The notes below the pieces were generated by a model. The model was not told the origin of the DNA. It saw only the letters and a program-made list of their open reading frames with translations, and searched no databases. DNA of 64,000 nucleotides from positions 124,001-188,000 of the forward strand of contig CACZJZ010000001.1 of assembly GCA_902781655.1 (NCBI GenBank). Direction: 5' to 3'. Position 1 is the first letter of the stretch; every line of letters begins with the position of its first letter. Both the position numbers and the translations under genes were made by a program. Of this stretch, positions 52,650 to 61,863 are shown piece after piece. Origin of the DNA: an uncultured Lachnospiraceae bacterium (GTDB taxonomy: Bacteria > Bacillota > Clostridia > Lachnospirales > Lachnospiraceae).

Positions 52650-54740
52650 ATGAGAATAGTCGCAAACAGCTATCATGTTGTCCCATCATCCAGTGTTGTT
52701 CCCGGGGCAGTCCGGGAAACGGACGGGATACGATTCACTGTTGTTATCCGCCGCGGAGCACGGATGACGGAGAAAGAAGCACCTCGTCTTGTTCTGTTCC
52801 GGACTGATCTGCAGACAGCTGTCACGATTACTCTGACCGAACAATACCGAATCGGAGATCTTTATTCCTGCAAGGTGCTTGGGCTTTCCGCAGAGCATCT
52901 TGCCTACTGTTATGAAATCGGCGGATGCTTTTTCAACGACCCGTGCGCATCCAGCCTCGGAGTTGTGGAAAACAGTTTCTTCAACGAGAGCCGCCTTGGT
53001 ACAATCTCCGAGGCGCTGTCCGGAACAGGCGTATCTCCGCTGCGCGGAAAATATCAGAATGCAGATCGATTTGTATATCTCCTGCATGTGCGCGGTTTTA
53101 CCATGTCTCACAACAGCGGCGTCCCAAAATCCCATCGCGGTACGTTTGCAGGTGTGACAGACAAAATTCCTTATCTCAGGGAGCTTGGCGTCACCACCGT
53201 AGAACTGATGCCGGTATGCGAATTGACCGCAGGAAAGAGCGGGGCAGGGCGCGGCTATCAGTCTCCGTTTTTTCTTCCAGCGAAGCGGGGCAAGACGCCA
53301 GGCAAAAGCAATCAGGATAGCCCTCAGAATTCCTCCGGGCCGGAACCTCCGATTTCGGAATTTCCAGTCAGGAAAAATTACTGGGGGTTCGGCAGTGCCT
53401 ATTATTATGCACCGGCTTCCAGACTGACAACGCCAGACAATTGCCCTTCCCGGGAATATCTGGAGATGATCCAGGCTCTGCATCATGCGGGAATCGAGGT
53501 CGTGCAGCAGTTCTGGTTTCCTCATGGCATTTCAGCTACTGCCGTGACAGAGGTCAGCCGATACTATGTTTGCCATTTTGGAATAGACGGAATTCATTAT
53601 ATCGGTGCGGACATCCCACTGACGCAGCTCACAAAGGATGCCATTCTGGCAGACACGCAGATCTATTCCGATCATGCAGCCGAAGTCCTGAACCAGGAAT
53701 CGTCTGCGGAGGATTATTCTCTGTCCACGCAGCTGCCTCCTGGCTGCCGCGGCAGTGCCGCTGCCTGGGCGGGAAATCTGATGCAGACAGGGGAGGACTA
53801 CCTCTATCTTGTCCGTCGTTTTGTCAAAGCAGACGATCTGGTACTGTCAGATTTTATTGCGCGATTTCTGCATGTGCCGGAACGCGTGGGAGAGCTGCGC
53901 TTTGCTGCGAATTATTGGGGATTCACGCTTGCTGATACGGTGACATACAGCAGAAAACACAACGAGGACAACGGCGAAGACAACCGGGACGGAACCGACA
54001 ACAATGCCAGCTGGAACTGCGGTGTGGAAGGGCCGAGCCGGAAGAAGGATATACAGCAGCTGCGAAAGCGCCTTATCCGCAATATGCTGACGCTTGTTCT
54101 GCTCTCCCAGGGAACACCCATGCTGACAGCTGGGGATGAACGCGGAAATACGCAGAAGGGCAACAACAACCCCTACTGTCAGGACAATGAAATCGGCTGG
54201 ACAGATTGGAAGAACACGGGTGAGAGTCAGCATCTTCTGACCTTTACAAGGCAGCTCTCAGCATTCCGGCGGGCGCATCCGGTATTTCGCAAAACAGAGC
54301 CGTTCCGGTTCACGGATTATCGCGCACTGGGATATCCAGATCTGTCGTATCATGGCAGGGATGCATGGAAGGCCGACTTCTCCGGGTACAGTCACAGTAT
54401 CGGCCTGTTATTCTGCGAGGATTATGAGGAAGCGCAGACGGAGCTGTCACTTCGGACAGGACACAGGCATCTGCTTTATCTGGCACTCAATATGTACTGG
54501 CAGGAGATGACCTTTGGTCTGCCGAACCTTCCTGCCGGAGAGTGCTGGTGCCGCATCATGGATACCAGCAGGGAAGATCCTTTTCTGCCTGTCGCAGAAA
54601 AAGAACCGAATCTGCACCAGTGCACTGCGCCCGCCAGAACCATCGTTATTCTGACAAACAGACCAGCGGAGGAGGTGCCCCACACTGCAACCCGTGTGAA
54701 AACAGGGCAGAAGAGTTCGCCGCCGGTGAAGACCGAATAG
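52650..54740 (+). CDS. GlgX/isoamylase-like GH13 protein lacking catalytic residues (probable pseudoenzyme)
   Basis: A 696-residue homologue of glycogen debranching enzyme. Conserved GlgX text is NYWGFGSAYYYAPASR, IQALHHAGIEVV, KHNEDNGEDNRDGTDNN, LVLLSQGTPMLTAGDE and QKGNNNPYCQDNEIGW. The active-site motifs are eroded. DIVLNH is QFWFPH, VDGFRFDLA is IDGIHYIGA (nucleophile Asp to Ile318, Arg to His316), AEPWD is ADTQI (acid Glu to Asp335), and AHDGFTL is NYWGFTL (His-Asp to Tyr422-Trp423). The frame is intact, so it is not a decayed gene. A glucan-binding or regulatory partner, like plant ISA2, is a fair inference. It has its own promoter with upstream repeats. Confidence 0.85.
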   Translation: MRIVANSYHVVPSSSVVPGAVRETDGIRFTVVIRRGARMTEKEAPRLVLFRTDLQTAVTITLTEQYRIGDLYSCKVLGLSAEHLAYCYEIGGCFFNDPCASSLGVVENSFFNESRLGTISEALSGTGVSPLRGKYQNADRFVYLLHVRGFTMSHNSGVPKSHRGTFAGVTDKIPYLRELGVTTVELMPVCELTAGKSGAGRGYQSPFFLPAKRGKTPGKSNQDSPQNSSGPEPPISEFPVRKNYWGFGSAYYYAPASRLTTPDNCPSREYLEMIQALHHAGIEVVQQFWFPHGISATAVTEVSRYYVCHFGIDGIHYIGADIPLTQLTKDAILADTQIYSDHAAEVLNQESSAEDYSLSTQLPPGCRGSAAAWAGNLMQTGEDYLYLVRRFVKADDLVLSDFIARFLHVPERVGELRFAANYWGFTLADTVTYSRKHNEDNGEDNRDGTDNNASWNCGVEGPSRKKDIQQLRKRLIRNMLTLVLLSQGTPMLTAGDERGNTQKGNNNPYCQDNEIGWTDWKNTGESQHLLTFTRQLSAFRRAHPVFRKTEPFRFTDYRALGYPDLSYHGRDAWKADFSGYSHSIGLLFCEDYEEAQTELSLRTGHRHLLYLALNMYWQEMTFGLPNLPAGECWCRIMDTSREDPFLPVAEKEPNLHQCTAPARTIVILTNRPAEEVPHTATRVKTGQKSSPPVKTE

Positions 54741-54787
54741 GCGCAGCAGCTTTGAAAGTGGCTCCGTAATAGACATGGGAGAAATGG

Positions 54788-55393
54788 ATGAAACAGCCGC
54801 CAATCACGTTTACAAAAGCAAAAGGTCATTTTCTCACCGTTACGCAGCACCGTCTGGAAGTCTGCAGGAACTGTTTCCGGGTCGGTCTTTACCGGCAGGG
54901 CCTGGTACACGACCTCTCTAAATACAGCCCTGCTGAATTTCTGGTGGGGGCAAGATATTATACCGGGTCAGAAAGTCCGAACAATGGCGAGCGTCGCGTC
55001 CTCGGATATTCCAGCGCATGGCTTCATCATAAGGGAAGGAACCGGCACCATTACGAGTATTGGCTCGATTATCCCGCAGTGCGGGGAAAGAGTCCCTGTT
55101 ACGTGCCGGTAAAAATGCCCGGGCGGTACGTCGTCGAGATGTTCTGCGACCGCGTCGCCGCATCAAAAACATATCACGGCAGCGCGTACCGGGATAGCGA
55201 TCCTATCTCGTATTATCGAAAAGGCCAGACCGCTGCCTTCCTTCATCCGGATACCGCAGCTCTTCTTGAGAAGCTTCTCATTATGCTGGAGGAGAAGGGA
55301 GAAGATCGGACATTCCGATATATCCGCAGGCATCTTCATAAGAAACCGATCCTTGGAGGGATGCGTCCTCATGGCAGACATCAGACGCTTTGA
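54788..55393 (+). CDS. DUF5662 family protein, HD-like
   Basis: A 201-residue protein I recall as DUF5662. The N-terminal part has HRLEVCRNCFRVGLYRQGLVHDLSKYSPAEF, with His21 and the His41-Asp42 pair. SSAWLHHKGRNRHHYEYW adds more histidines, the pattern of a metal-binding HD-type phosphohydrolase. A later conserved stretch is VEMFCDRVAASKTYHGSAY. No substrate is known. The ATG follows GGGAGAA. Its 3' end overlaps the next start by 23 bases, so the pair is probably co-translated. Confidence 0.8.
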   Translation: MKQPPITFTKAKGHFLTVTQHRLEVCRNCFRVGLYRQGLVHDLSKYSPAEFLVGARYYTGSESPNNGERRVLGYSSAWLHHKGRNRHHYEYWLDYPAVRGKSPCYVPVKMPGRYVVEMFCDRVAASKTYHGSAYRDSDPISYYRKGQTAAFLHPDTAALLEKLLIMLEEKGEDRTFRYIRRHLHKKPILGGMRPHGRHQTL

Positions 55394-56132
55394 ATCGGCC
55401 AGGATGCGGGTCCTTACGGAGCTGGAACGGCAGCGGCATGGCATCGGTATGCAGAAGGAAAAAACTCTGCATGCGATCTTCAAGAATTATGAAGATTCGG
55501 ATGCCGATCACCAGGAAATTCCTGTCGTAGGCAACTATATTGCAGATATTTTCAATGGTTCTGAGATCATTGAGATTCAGAACGGTAATTTCGGCAAAAT
55601 GCGGGATAAGCTGCGAGTCTGTCTCCAGCAGTACCCGGTGCGGATCGTTTATCCGATCCCCCACTACAAGTGGATTACCTGGATCGATCCGGTCACCGGC
55701 GAACAGCGCAACAGACGAAGGTCTCCGCGGAAGGGTACCATCTATGATGCCGTGCCTGAACTCTTTAAAATCCGGCCTTATCTCCAGGATCCGCACCTGA
55801 CGATTGATCTTTATCTGACTGATATGGAAGAATACCGGCTGCAGGACGGATGGGGACGGAACGGCAAACGAGGTTCTCATCGCTTTGACCGGATTCCCAC
55901 GAATATCGTCCATGAGCTTAGAATCAGGGACAAGAGAGACTACCTGGCGTTTGTACCGCCGGATCTTCCAGAGCCATTTACCGCGGCTCAGATGGCAGCG
56001 GCGGCCGGACAACGTGGAAAGGCTTTCTCAGATACAGCCCTGCTCCTGACAGAGCTGGGCATTCTAAACCGGGTCGGGAAACGGGGACATGCCTATCTTT
56101 ACCGGATCGGAGATGCGTTCCGGGAATACTGA
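55371..56132 (+). CDS. Unknown protein with PD-(D/E)XK-like core and C-terminal winged helix
   Basis: A 253-residue protein with no function known to me. Residues 28-90 fit a PD-(D/E)XK nuclease-like core: a helix Glu30 (QKEKTLHAIFKNY), then VVGNYIADIFN with Asp59, then EIIEIQNGNFGKMRDKL with Glu68-x-Gln70, where Gln stands in the usual Lys place. YPVRIVYPIPHYKWITWIDPVTGE and RRRSPRKGTIYDAVPELFKI follow. The end (about 205-253) looks like a winged helix (FTAAQMAAAAG...LTELGILNRVGKRGHAYLYRI). ATG 55371 has GGAGGG about 10 bases upstream. It overlaps the DUF5662 gene. A DNA- or RNA-acting role is inference. Confidence 0.75.
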   Translation: MADIRRFESARMRVLTELERQRHGIGMQKEKTLHAIFKNYEDSDADHQEIPVVGNYIADIFNGSEIIEIQNGNFGKMRDKLRVCLQQYPVRIVYPIPHYKWITWIDPVTGEQRNRRRSPRKGTIYDAVPELFKIRPYLQDPHLTIDLYLTDMEEYRLQDGWGRNGKRGSHRFDRIPTNIVHELRIRDKRDYLAFVPPDLPEPFTAAQMAAAAGQRGKAFSDTALLLTELGILNRVGKRGHAYLYRIGDAFREY

Positions 56133-56216
56133 ATCGATAGTTATGTATTATGTCATTGCCAGTGATAGCATGTCCCGTACTTCTGTGGTCAGGACACATA
56201 AAAAAGAAAGGGAATT

Positions 56217-57527
56217 ATGACTCACTATCAGGATATTGGAGAACGTTTTATTCGTTATGCTTCCATCACGACACAGTCAAAGGAGGGCATTGCAGACACC
56301 CCCTCTACGGAATGCCAGCGCGATCTGGCGCGGCTGCTCACGCAGGAGCTGCTGGAAATGGGCGCGGCAGATGTCTTTTTCGATGAGAAGCACTGCTATG
56401 TCTACGCCACAATTCCATCCAATCTTCCGGTCAGGGAGGAGACGCGGGATGCTCTTGCCCTGAGGCCGGATACAGCGCAGAAGCACCGCGAGAATCTGGC
56501 GCCAATTCTTGGCCTCATGGCTCATATGGATACTTCTAATGCGGTGCCGGGTCTGAAGGTATCCCCCCGCCGGATCCGACACTACGATGGCGGGGATATT
56601 GTGCTTGGTGATGGGACCTTCGTCATCTCTCCAGCGCAGTATCCATCCCTTTGCAAGCACGCTGGGGCGGATCTGATTGTCGGCGATGGTACCAGCGTTC
56701 TGGGAGGCGATGATAAGGCGGGAGTTGCTGCAATCATGGAGACCGCAGCTTTTCTCCTGCAGCACCCCGAATATGCGCATGGCACTGTCCGGATCTGCTT
56801 TACACCAGACGAGGAAGTCGGTAACGGTCCGCGAAATCTCGATCAGAACCGATTTGCCTGTGATTACGCCTATACGGTGGACGGCGGCGACCTCGGAGAA
56901 CTGCAATATGAGAACTTCAATGCTGCTTCCGCTGCTGTCACCATTCACGGGATCAGTACGCATCCGGGCAGTGCTTATGGAACCATGATAAATTCTCTCC
57001 TGGTTGCGCAGGAATGGATCAGCATGCTCCCTGCGATGGAGACTCCGGCACATACCCGTGACCACGAGGGCTTCTACCATGTGGAGGAGATGCATGGCAC
57101 AACCGATGAAACTTCGCTGGAATTGATTCTGCGCGACCATGACCGGACACGTTTTGAAGAACGCAAGCGGTATGTGAGAAAAATCACGGAGACAATCAAC
57201 CTTCGCTATGGAGCAGGAACCGTGGAGATGACTCTGCAGGATTCCTATTACAACATGAAGGAGAAAATCGAGCCTCATCCGCAACTTATCACTATTCCAA
57301 AGCATGCTATGGAAAAGCTGGGAATCACGCCGATCATCGTGCCGATCCGCGGAGGGACGGACGGCTGCGTCCTTTCCTACCGCGGCATTCCCTGCCCGAA
57401 TCTCGGGACAGGAGCTTACAATTTCCACAGCCGTTATGAATATGTCTGTGTCCAGGAGATGCAGAAAAATGTTGACCTGTTGGTGAAAATTTTAAATGAA
57501 TTTGCGGAGTATCAGATCGATGACTGA
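56217..57527 (+). CDS. pepT: Peptidase T (tripeptide aminopeptidase)
   Basis: A 436-residue M20 zinc aminopeptidase acting on tripeptides. Metal ligands lie in GLMAHMDTSNAVPG, GGDDKAGVAAIMETA and FTPDEEVGNGP, with VDGGDLGELQYENFNAASA and GISTHPGSAYGTMINSLL. The end PIRGGTDGCVLSYRGIPCPNLGTG is conserved. The ATG follows AAAGGGA. The 84-base gap before it has a TGTCC/GGACA hairpin but no promoter I can defend. Its 3' end overlaps miaB by 8 bases. Confidence 0.96.
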   Translation: MTHYQDIGERFIRYASITTQSKEGIADTPSTECQRDLARLLTQELLEMGAADVFFDEKHCYVYATIPSNLPVREETRDALALRPDTAQKHRENLAPILGLMAHMDTSNAVPGLKVSPRRIRHYDGGDIVLGDGTFVISPAQYPSLCKHAGADLIVGDGTSVLGGDDKAGVAAIMETAAFLLQHPEYAHGTVRICFTPDEEVGNGPRNLDQNRFACDYAYTVDGGDLGELQYENFNAASAAVTIHGISTHPGSAYGTMINSLLVAQEWISMLPAMETPAHTRDHEGFYHVEEMHGTTDETSLELILRDHDRTRFEERKRYVRKITETINLRYGAGTVEMTLQDSYYNMKEKIEPHPQLITIPKHAMEKLGITPIIVPIRGGTDGCVLSYRGIPCPNLGTGAYNFHSRYEYVCVQEMQKNVDLLVKILNEFAEYQIDD

Positions 57528-58971
57528 AGAAGCCCTTCTGGCATCCGTCGATCCAGCCGGCCCGGCGCCGGAGGACGGAGAGCTCAGACAATATTATTTC
57601 ATCCGGAAAATGCAGGAGTTCACACAAAATCGGGAGAGGGTTCTGGGGCGGAAAATGACCGCCTGCGTGGTTACCTTTGGGTGTCAGATGAATGCCCGGG
57701 ATTCTGAGAAGCTCTCCGGAATTCTGTCTCTTTGCGGCTTTGCCATGCAGGATAAGGAAGATGTTGATTTTGTCATATACAACACTTGTACCGTGCGCGA
57801 TAACGCGGATCAGCATCTGTATGGACGGCTGGGACAGTATCATCACCTGATCAGGGAAGATCGCTCCAGAAAAGCTGCGATCTGTGGCTGCATGATGCAG
57901 GAAAAGACAGCGGTCGAAAAAATCAGGCAGAGTTATTCCTTTGTCAGCCTGATCTTCGGAACCTATAATTTGTACTGCTTTCCGGAATATCTGTATCGGA
58001 TTTATCATGGGGAGAAGCATGTCATAGAGCTGTGGGACCGGTCAGATACCATAGCAGAAGATATGCCGGTCAGGCGTAAATTTCCATGGAAGTCCGGCAT
58101 CAACATCATGTTCGGCTGCGACAATTTCTGCAGCTATTGCATCGTTCCCTATGTCCGGGGAAGAGAGAAGAGCCGGGATCCGGAAGATATTCTGAGAGAG
58201 GTGGAGCGGCTCGCCGCGGACGGCGTCGTTGAAGTGATGCTGCTGGGGCAGAATGTCAACTCATATGGAAAGAATCTGGACACACCGGTTTCCTTCGCGC
58301 AGCTGCTTGACGCAGTCTGTAAGGTGCCGAGCATTCGCCGGGTACGTTTCATGACGCCTCATCCGAAGGATTTTTCAGAGGATCTCATCGAGGTGATCCG
58401 CAGAAATCCAAATGCAGCCCGCCACATCCATCTTCCTCTGCAATCCGGATCAGATCGCATTTTGCGAGCGATGAACCGCCATTACACAAAGGAACAATTT
58501 CTTGCGCTGGCCCGACATATCCGCGAGGAGATTCCAGACGCTGCCCTGACCACGGATATCATTGTCGGATTTCCCGGGGAGACCGCTGCCGATGTCGATG
58601 AAACCATCGACGTCGTCCGGAAGGTATCGTTCGACAACGCCTATACCTTCATCTATTCCATGCGCAGCGGAACGCCGGCTGCCCGTATGGAACAGGTCCC
58701 GGAAGAGGAAAAAAAGCGAAATTTTGAACGTCTCCTTCAGACAGTGCAGGAAACAGCCAGAAAGCAGACACTATTGCTGCAGGGTAAGACCTATCCCGCA
58801 CTGATCGAGGAAGAGAACGACCAGGTAAAAGGGTTCGTCACTGGCCGGCTCTCGAACAACATGATTGTACACATGCCGGGAGACGCCTCCCTGATTGGAA
58901 AATTCTGCATGGTCCGACTGGATGACTGCCGGGGATTTTACTATTTTGGCAGCAATCTTGGACTGGCGTGA
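57520..58971 (+). CDS. miaB: tRNA-2-methylthio-N6-dimethylallyladenosine synthase MiaB
   Basis: A 483-residue radical-SAM methylthiotransferase that adds the 2-methylthio group to i6A37 of tRNA. The N-terminal MTTase domain has three cysteines in TFGCQMNARDSE, NTCTVRDNAD and ICGCMMQ. The radical-SAM cluster is FGCDNFCSYC (Cys200, 204, 207). The GQNVNSYG, HIHLPLQSGSD and TTDIIVGFPGET segments and a TRAM domain at the end are present. ATG 57520 has GGAG ten bases before it; the frame is open to 57496. It overlaps pepT and is followed by mutS, the common Clostridia order. Confidence 0.96.
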   Translation: MTEEALLASVDPAGPAPEDGELRQYYFIRKMQEFTQNRERVLGRKMTACVVTFGCQMNARDSEKLSGILSLCGFAMQDKEDVDFVIYNTCTVRDNADQHLYGRLGQYHHLIREDRSRKAAICGCMMQEKTAVEKIRQSYSFVSLIFGTYNLYCFPEYLYRIYHGEKHVIELWDRSDTIAEDMPVRRKFPWKSGINIMFGCDNFCSYCIVPYVRGREKSRDPEDILREVERLAADGVVEVMLLGQNVNSYGKNLDTPVSFAQLLDAVCKVPSIRRVRFMTPHPKDFSEDLIEVIRRNPNAARHIHLPLQSGSDRILRAMNRHYTKEQFLALARHIREEIPDAALTTDIIVGFPGETAADVDETIDVVRKVSFDNAYTFIYSMRSGTPAARMEQVPEEEKKRNFERLLQTVQETARKQTLLLQGKTYPALIEEENDQVKGFVTGRLSNNMIVHMPGDASLIGKFCMVRLDDCRGFYYFGSNLGLA

Positions 58972-59032
58972 TCCTTCCGCTTTCATACAAATCCATGCCG
59001 CAGCATACGCGGCTTGAGTAAGAGGTATCGTT

Positions 59033-61762
59033 TTGGCAAAAGAAGAAGTTTCCCCGATGATGAAGCTATATCTTGAAACAAAGAAGCAGGTCCCGGATTG
59101 CATTCTGATGTACCGGATCGGGGATTTCTTTGAGATGTTTTTTGACGACGCAAAAACGGTTTCAAAGGAACTCGAGCTTACACTGACGGGGAAAAACTGC
59201 GGTCTTGCGGAGCGCGCGCCCATGTGCGGCGTTCCCTTTCACGCGGTTGACACGTATGTGACCAGACTTGTGAACAAGGGATATAAGGTTGCTCTCTGCG
59301 ATCAGGTGGAGGACCCAAAGCTTGCGAAGGGACTGGTCAAACGGGAAATCACCCGTATCGTCACTCCGGGCACAAATACTGATATGCAATCGCTCGACGA
59401 GTCGAGGAACAACTTCCTTCTGTCCATTTATTACGGACAGGGAAGCCACGGCATTGCAGCGGCAGATATTTCCACAGGCGACTTCAGTGTGACAGAAGTG
59501 GACTCTGATCGGAAACTTCTGGATGAAATCATGAAGTATGCACCGAGTGAAATCATATGCAATGCCGCCCTGGAAATGAGCGGCATAGATCTTGGGGATC
59601 TCAGAAGCCGTCTCAGCATGGCAGTCAATCCGCTTGATGCCCACTATTATGAAGAAAATACTGCCAGGCAGACGGTTCTCGACCATTTTAAAGTATCCAG
59701 CCTCATCGGTCTGGGACTTGATGATTTCCGCATGGGCACAGTAGCCGCAGGAGCATTGCTGCGTTATCTGTATGATACCCAGCTCAATGATCTGTCCAAT
59801 CTGACTACCATCCGGCCATATCTTGCAAGCCGATACATGCTCCTCGACAGTTCGACCCGCAGGAATCTGGAGCTCACGGAAACCATGCGGGAGAAACAGA
59901 AGCGGGGATCTCTTCTCTGGGTGCTTGACAAAACCAGAACAGCTATGGGCGCGCGTCTTCTGCACCAGTTTCTGGAGCAGCCGCTCGTAGACAGGGAGGA
60001 AATAGAGGGGCGCCTTGACGCGGTAGACACCTTATCCAAAAACAGCGTGGACCGCGATGAAATCCGGGAATATCTGCAACCGATCTATGACCTGGAGAGG
60101 CTGCTCACAAGGATATCCTACAAGTCAGTCAATGCCAGAGATCTGCTGGCATTTCGGCAGTCGTTGTCTATGTTTGCCCCGATACGCCAGTCGCTGCACG
60201 GCATTCTTGATACGGGGTCGTCTGACACGGCGATTCCCTCCGGCGACAGCAAAACCGGCCAGACCGGATTTTCTCTTACATCTCCGGTAAAAGGAGAGTT
60301 GTACAGGCTCTACGATGAGATTGGAGAGTTTCGTGATCTGGTAGATCTGCTTGGCCGCGCTATCCCGGATGATCCGCCGCTCACAATCCGTGAGGGCGGC
60401 ATTATCCGGGACGGATATGATCCGGACATCGACCATCTTCGGAAAGCAAAGACAGATGGAAAACAGTGGCTCATGCAGCTCGAGGAGGAGGACCGGAAGC
60501 GCACAGGCATCAAAAACCTGAAGATCCGTTACAATAAGGTCTTCGGCTATTATTTTGACGTCACCAATTCATTTCGGGATAAAGTGCCTTCCGACTATGT
60601 GCGCAAACAGACACTGACCGGTTCAGAGCGTTATACCACACCGAAGCTGAAGGAACTTGAGGATACGATTCTGGGTGCGGAGGACAAGCTCAATACGCTC
60701 GAATATGATGCCTTCTGTGCCGTCCGGGATACCATCGGAGCGCAGATGGAAAAAATCCAGCGCTCAGCCAGAGCCATCGCCAGACTCGATGTGTATTGTT
60801 CCCTCTCCCTTGTGGCAGAGCGGAATCATTATATCCGTCCGAAGATCAATGACCGCGGCGCAATCAGCATCCGGAACGGAAGGCATCCGGTAGTGGAGCA
60901 GATGCTGTCCGGAGAGTTTGTCGCAAACGATTGTTTTCTTGACAATCGGAAAAAGGCAATCTCCATCATTACAGGACCAAACATGGCGGGAAAATCGACT
61001 TACTTGCGTCAGGTTGCCCTGATCTCGCTGATGATGCAGATCGGCAGCTTTGTGCCCGCCGATTCCGCTGATCTATGCGTGGTCGACCGCATTTTCACCC
61101 GTGTCGGAGCATCTGACGATCTGGGCAGCGGACAGAGTACCTTCATGGTGGAAATGAACGAGGTGGCGAATATTCTCCGCAACGCAACACCGCAAAGTCT
61201 TATCATCCTGGATGAGATCGGGCGGGGCACATCCACATACGACGGTCTTGCCATCGCCTGGGCTGTCATCGAACATATCAGCAATAAAAAAATACTCGGA
61301 GCGAAAACGCTGTTTGCCACGCACTATCACGAACTCACCGAACTCGAGGGCAAGATTGACAATGTCAATAATTACTGTGTGGCGGTCAAGGAAAACGGAG
61401 ACGACATCGTTTTTCTCCGAAAGATCATCCGTGGCGGCGCGGATCGCAGTTACGGTATTCAGGTTGCCCGGCTGGCCGGACTTCCAGACATGGTTGTTGA
61501 CCGCGCGAAGGAAATCCTGAGCCAGCTGGTGGACAGCGACATCACAGAAAAAGTCCAGTCCATTGCGGTCAAGAACGGATCCGGAAAGGAGAAGGTGACG
61601 CATTATGACGAGGTGGATCTCGGACAGATGACGTTTTCTGCCACAGTTCGGGATGAGGACGTGCTGAAAGAGCTGAAAGAAATGAATCTCTCCGTTATGA
61701 CGCCGCTGGATGCTTTAAATACGCTTTACCGCCTCCAAAATGAACTGGTCAACCGGATCTGA
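59033..61762 (+). CDS. mutS: DNA mismatch repair protein MutS
   Basis: A 909-residue MutS that recognises mismatches. The N-terminal domain opens with SPMMKLYLETKKQVPDCILMYRIGDFFEMFFDDA, including the mismatch Phe-x-Glu (FFEMF). The ATPase domain has Walker A TGPNMAGKST (647-656), the ASDDLGSGQSTFMVEM loop, LDEIGRGTSTYDGLAIAWAV and FATHYHELTEL. The start is taken as TTG 59033 with AGAGG seven bases upstream; ATG 59057 is an alternative, eight codons shorter. An intrinsic terminator separates it from mutL. Confidence 0.96.
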   Translation: MAKEEVSPMMKLYLETKKQVPDCILMYRIGDFFEMFFDDAKTVSKELELTLTGKNCGLAERAPMCGVPFHAVDTYVTRLVNKGYKVALCDQVEDPKLAKGLVKREITRIVTPGTNTDMQSLDESRNNFLLSIYYGQGSHGIAAADISTGDFSVTEVDSDRKLLDEIMKYAPSEIICNAALEMSGIDLGDLRSRLSMAVNPLDAHYYEENTARQTVLDHFKVSSLIGLGLDDFRMGTVAAGALLRYLYDTQLNDLSNLTTIRPYLASRYMLLDSSTRRNLELTETMREKQKRGSLLWVLDKTRTAMGARLLHQFLEQPLVDREEIEGRLDAVDTLSKNSVDRDEIREYLQPIYDLERLLTRISYKSVNARDLLAFRQSLSMFAPIRQSLHGILDTGSSDTAIPSGDSKTGQTGFSLTSPVKGELYRLYDEIGEFRDLVDLLGRAIPDDPPLTIREGGIIRDGYDPDIDHLRKAKTDGKQWLMQLEEEDRKRTGIKNLKIRYNKVFGYYFDVTNSFRDKVPSDYVRKQTLTGSERYTTPKLKELEDTILGAEDKLNTLEYDAFCAVRDTIGAQMEKIQRSARAIARLDVYCSLSLVAERNHYIRPKINDRGAISIRNGRHPVVEQMLSGEFVANDCFLDNRKKAISIITGPNMAGKSTYLRQVALISLMMQIGSFVPADSADLCVVDRIFTRVGASDDLGSGQSTFMVEMNEVANILRNATPQSLIILDEIGRGTSTYDGLAIAWAVIEHISNKKILGAKTLFATHYHELTELEGKIDNVNNYCVAVKENGDDIVFLRKIIRGGADRSYGIQVARLAGLPDMVVDRAKEILSQLVDSDITEKVQSIAVKNGSGKEKVTHYDEVDLGQMTFSATVRDEDVLKELKEMNLSVMTPLDALNTLYRLQNELVNRI

Positions 61763-61801
61763 TTGTCGCACACAATTCATCAAGGCAGAAGGTTCCTGTC
61801 C

Positions 61802-61832
61802 GGGGAAATACCATTCGATCATTTCCCCTTTT
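61802..61832 (+). terminator. Intrinsic terminator between mutS and mutL
   Basis: GGGGAAAT (61802-61809) pairs perfectly with ATTTCCCC (61821-61828) around an 11-base loop and is followed by TTTT. mutL begins only 31 bases later, with no room for a separate promoter after the T-run, so readthrough or a promoter inside or before the hairpin is needed. Confidence 0.8.
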
Positions 61833-61863
61833 GTAAGCCACAGAGAATGCGGTCTGAGTGCAT

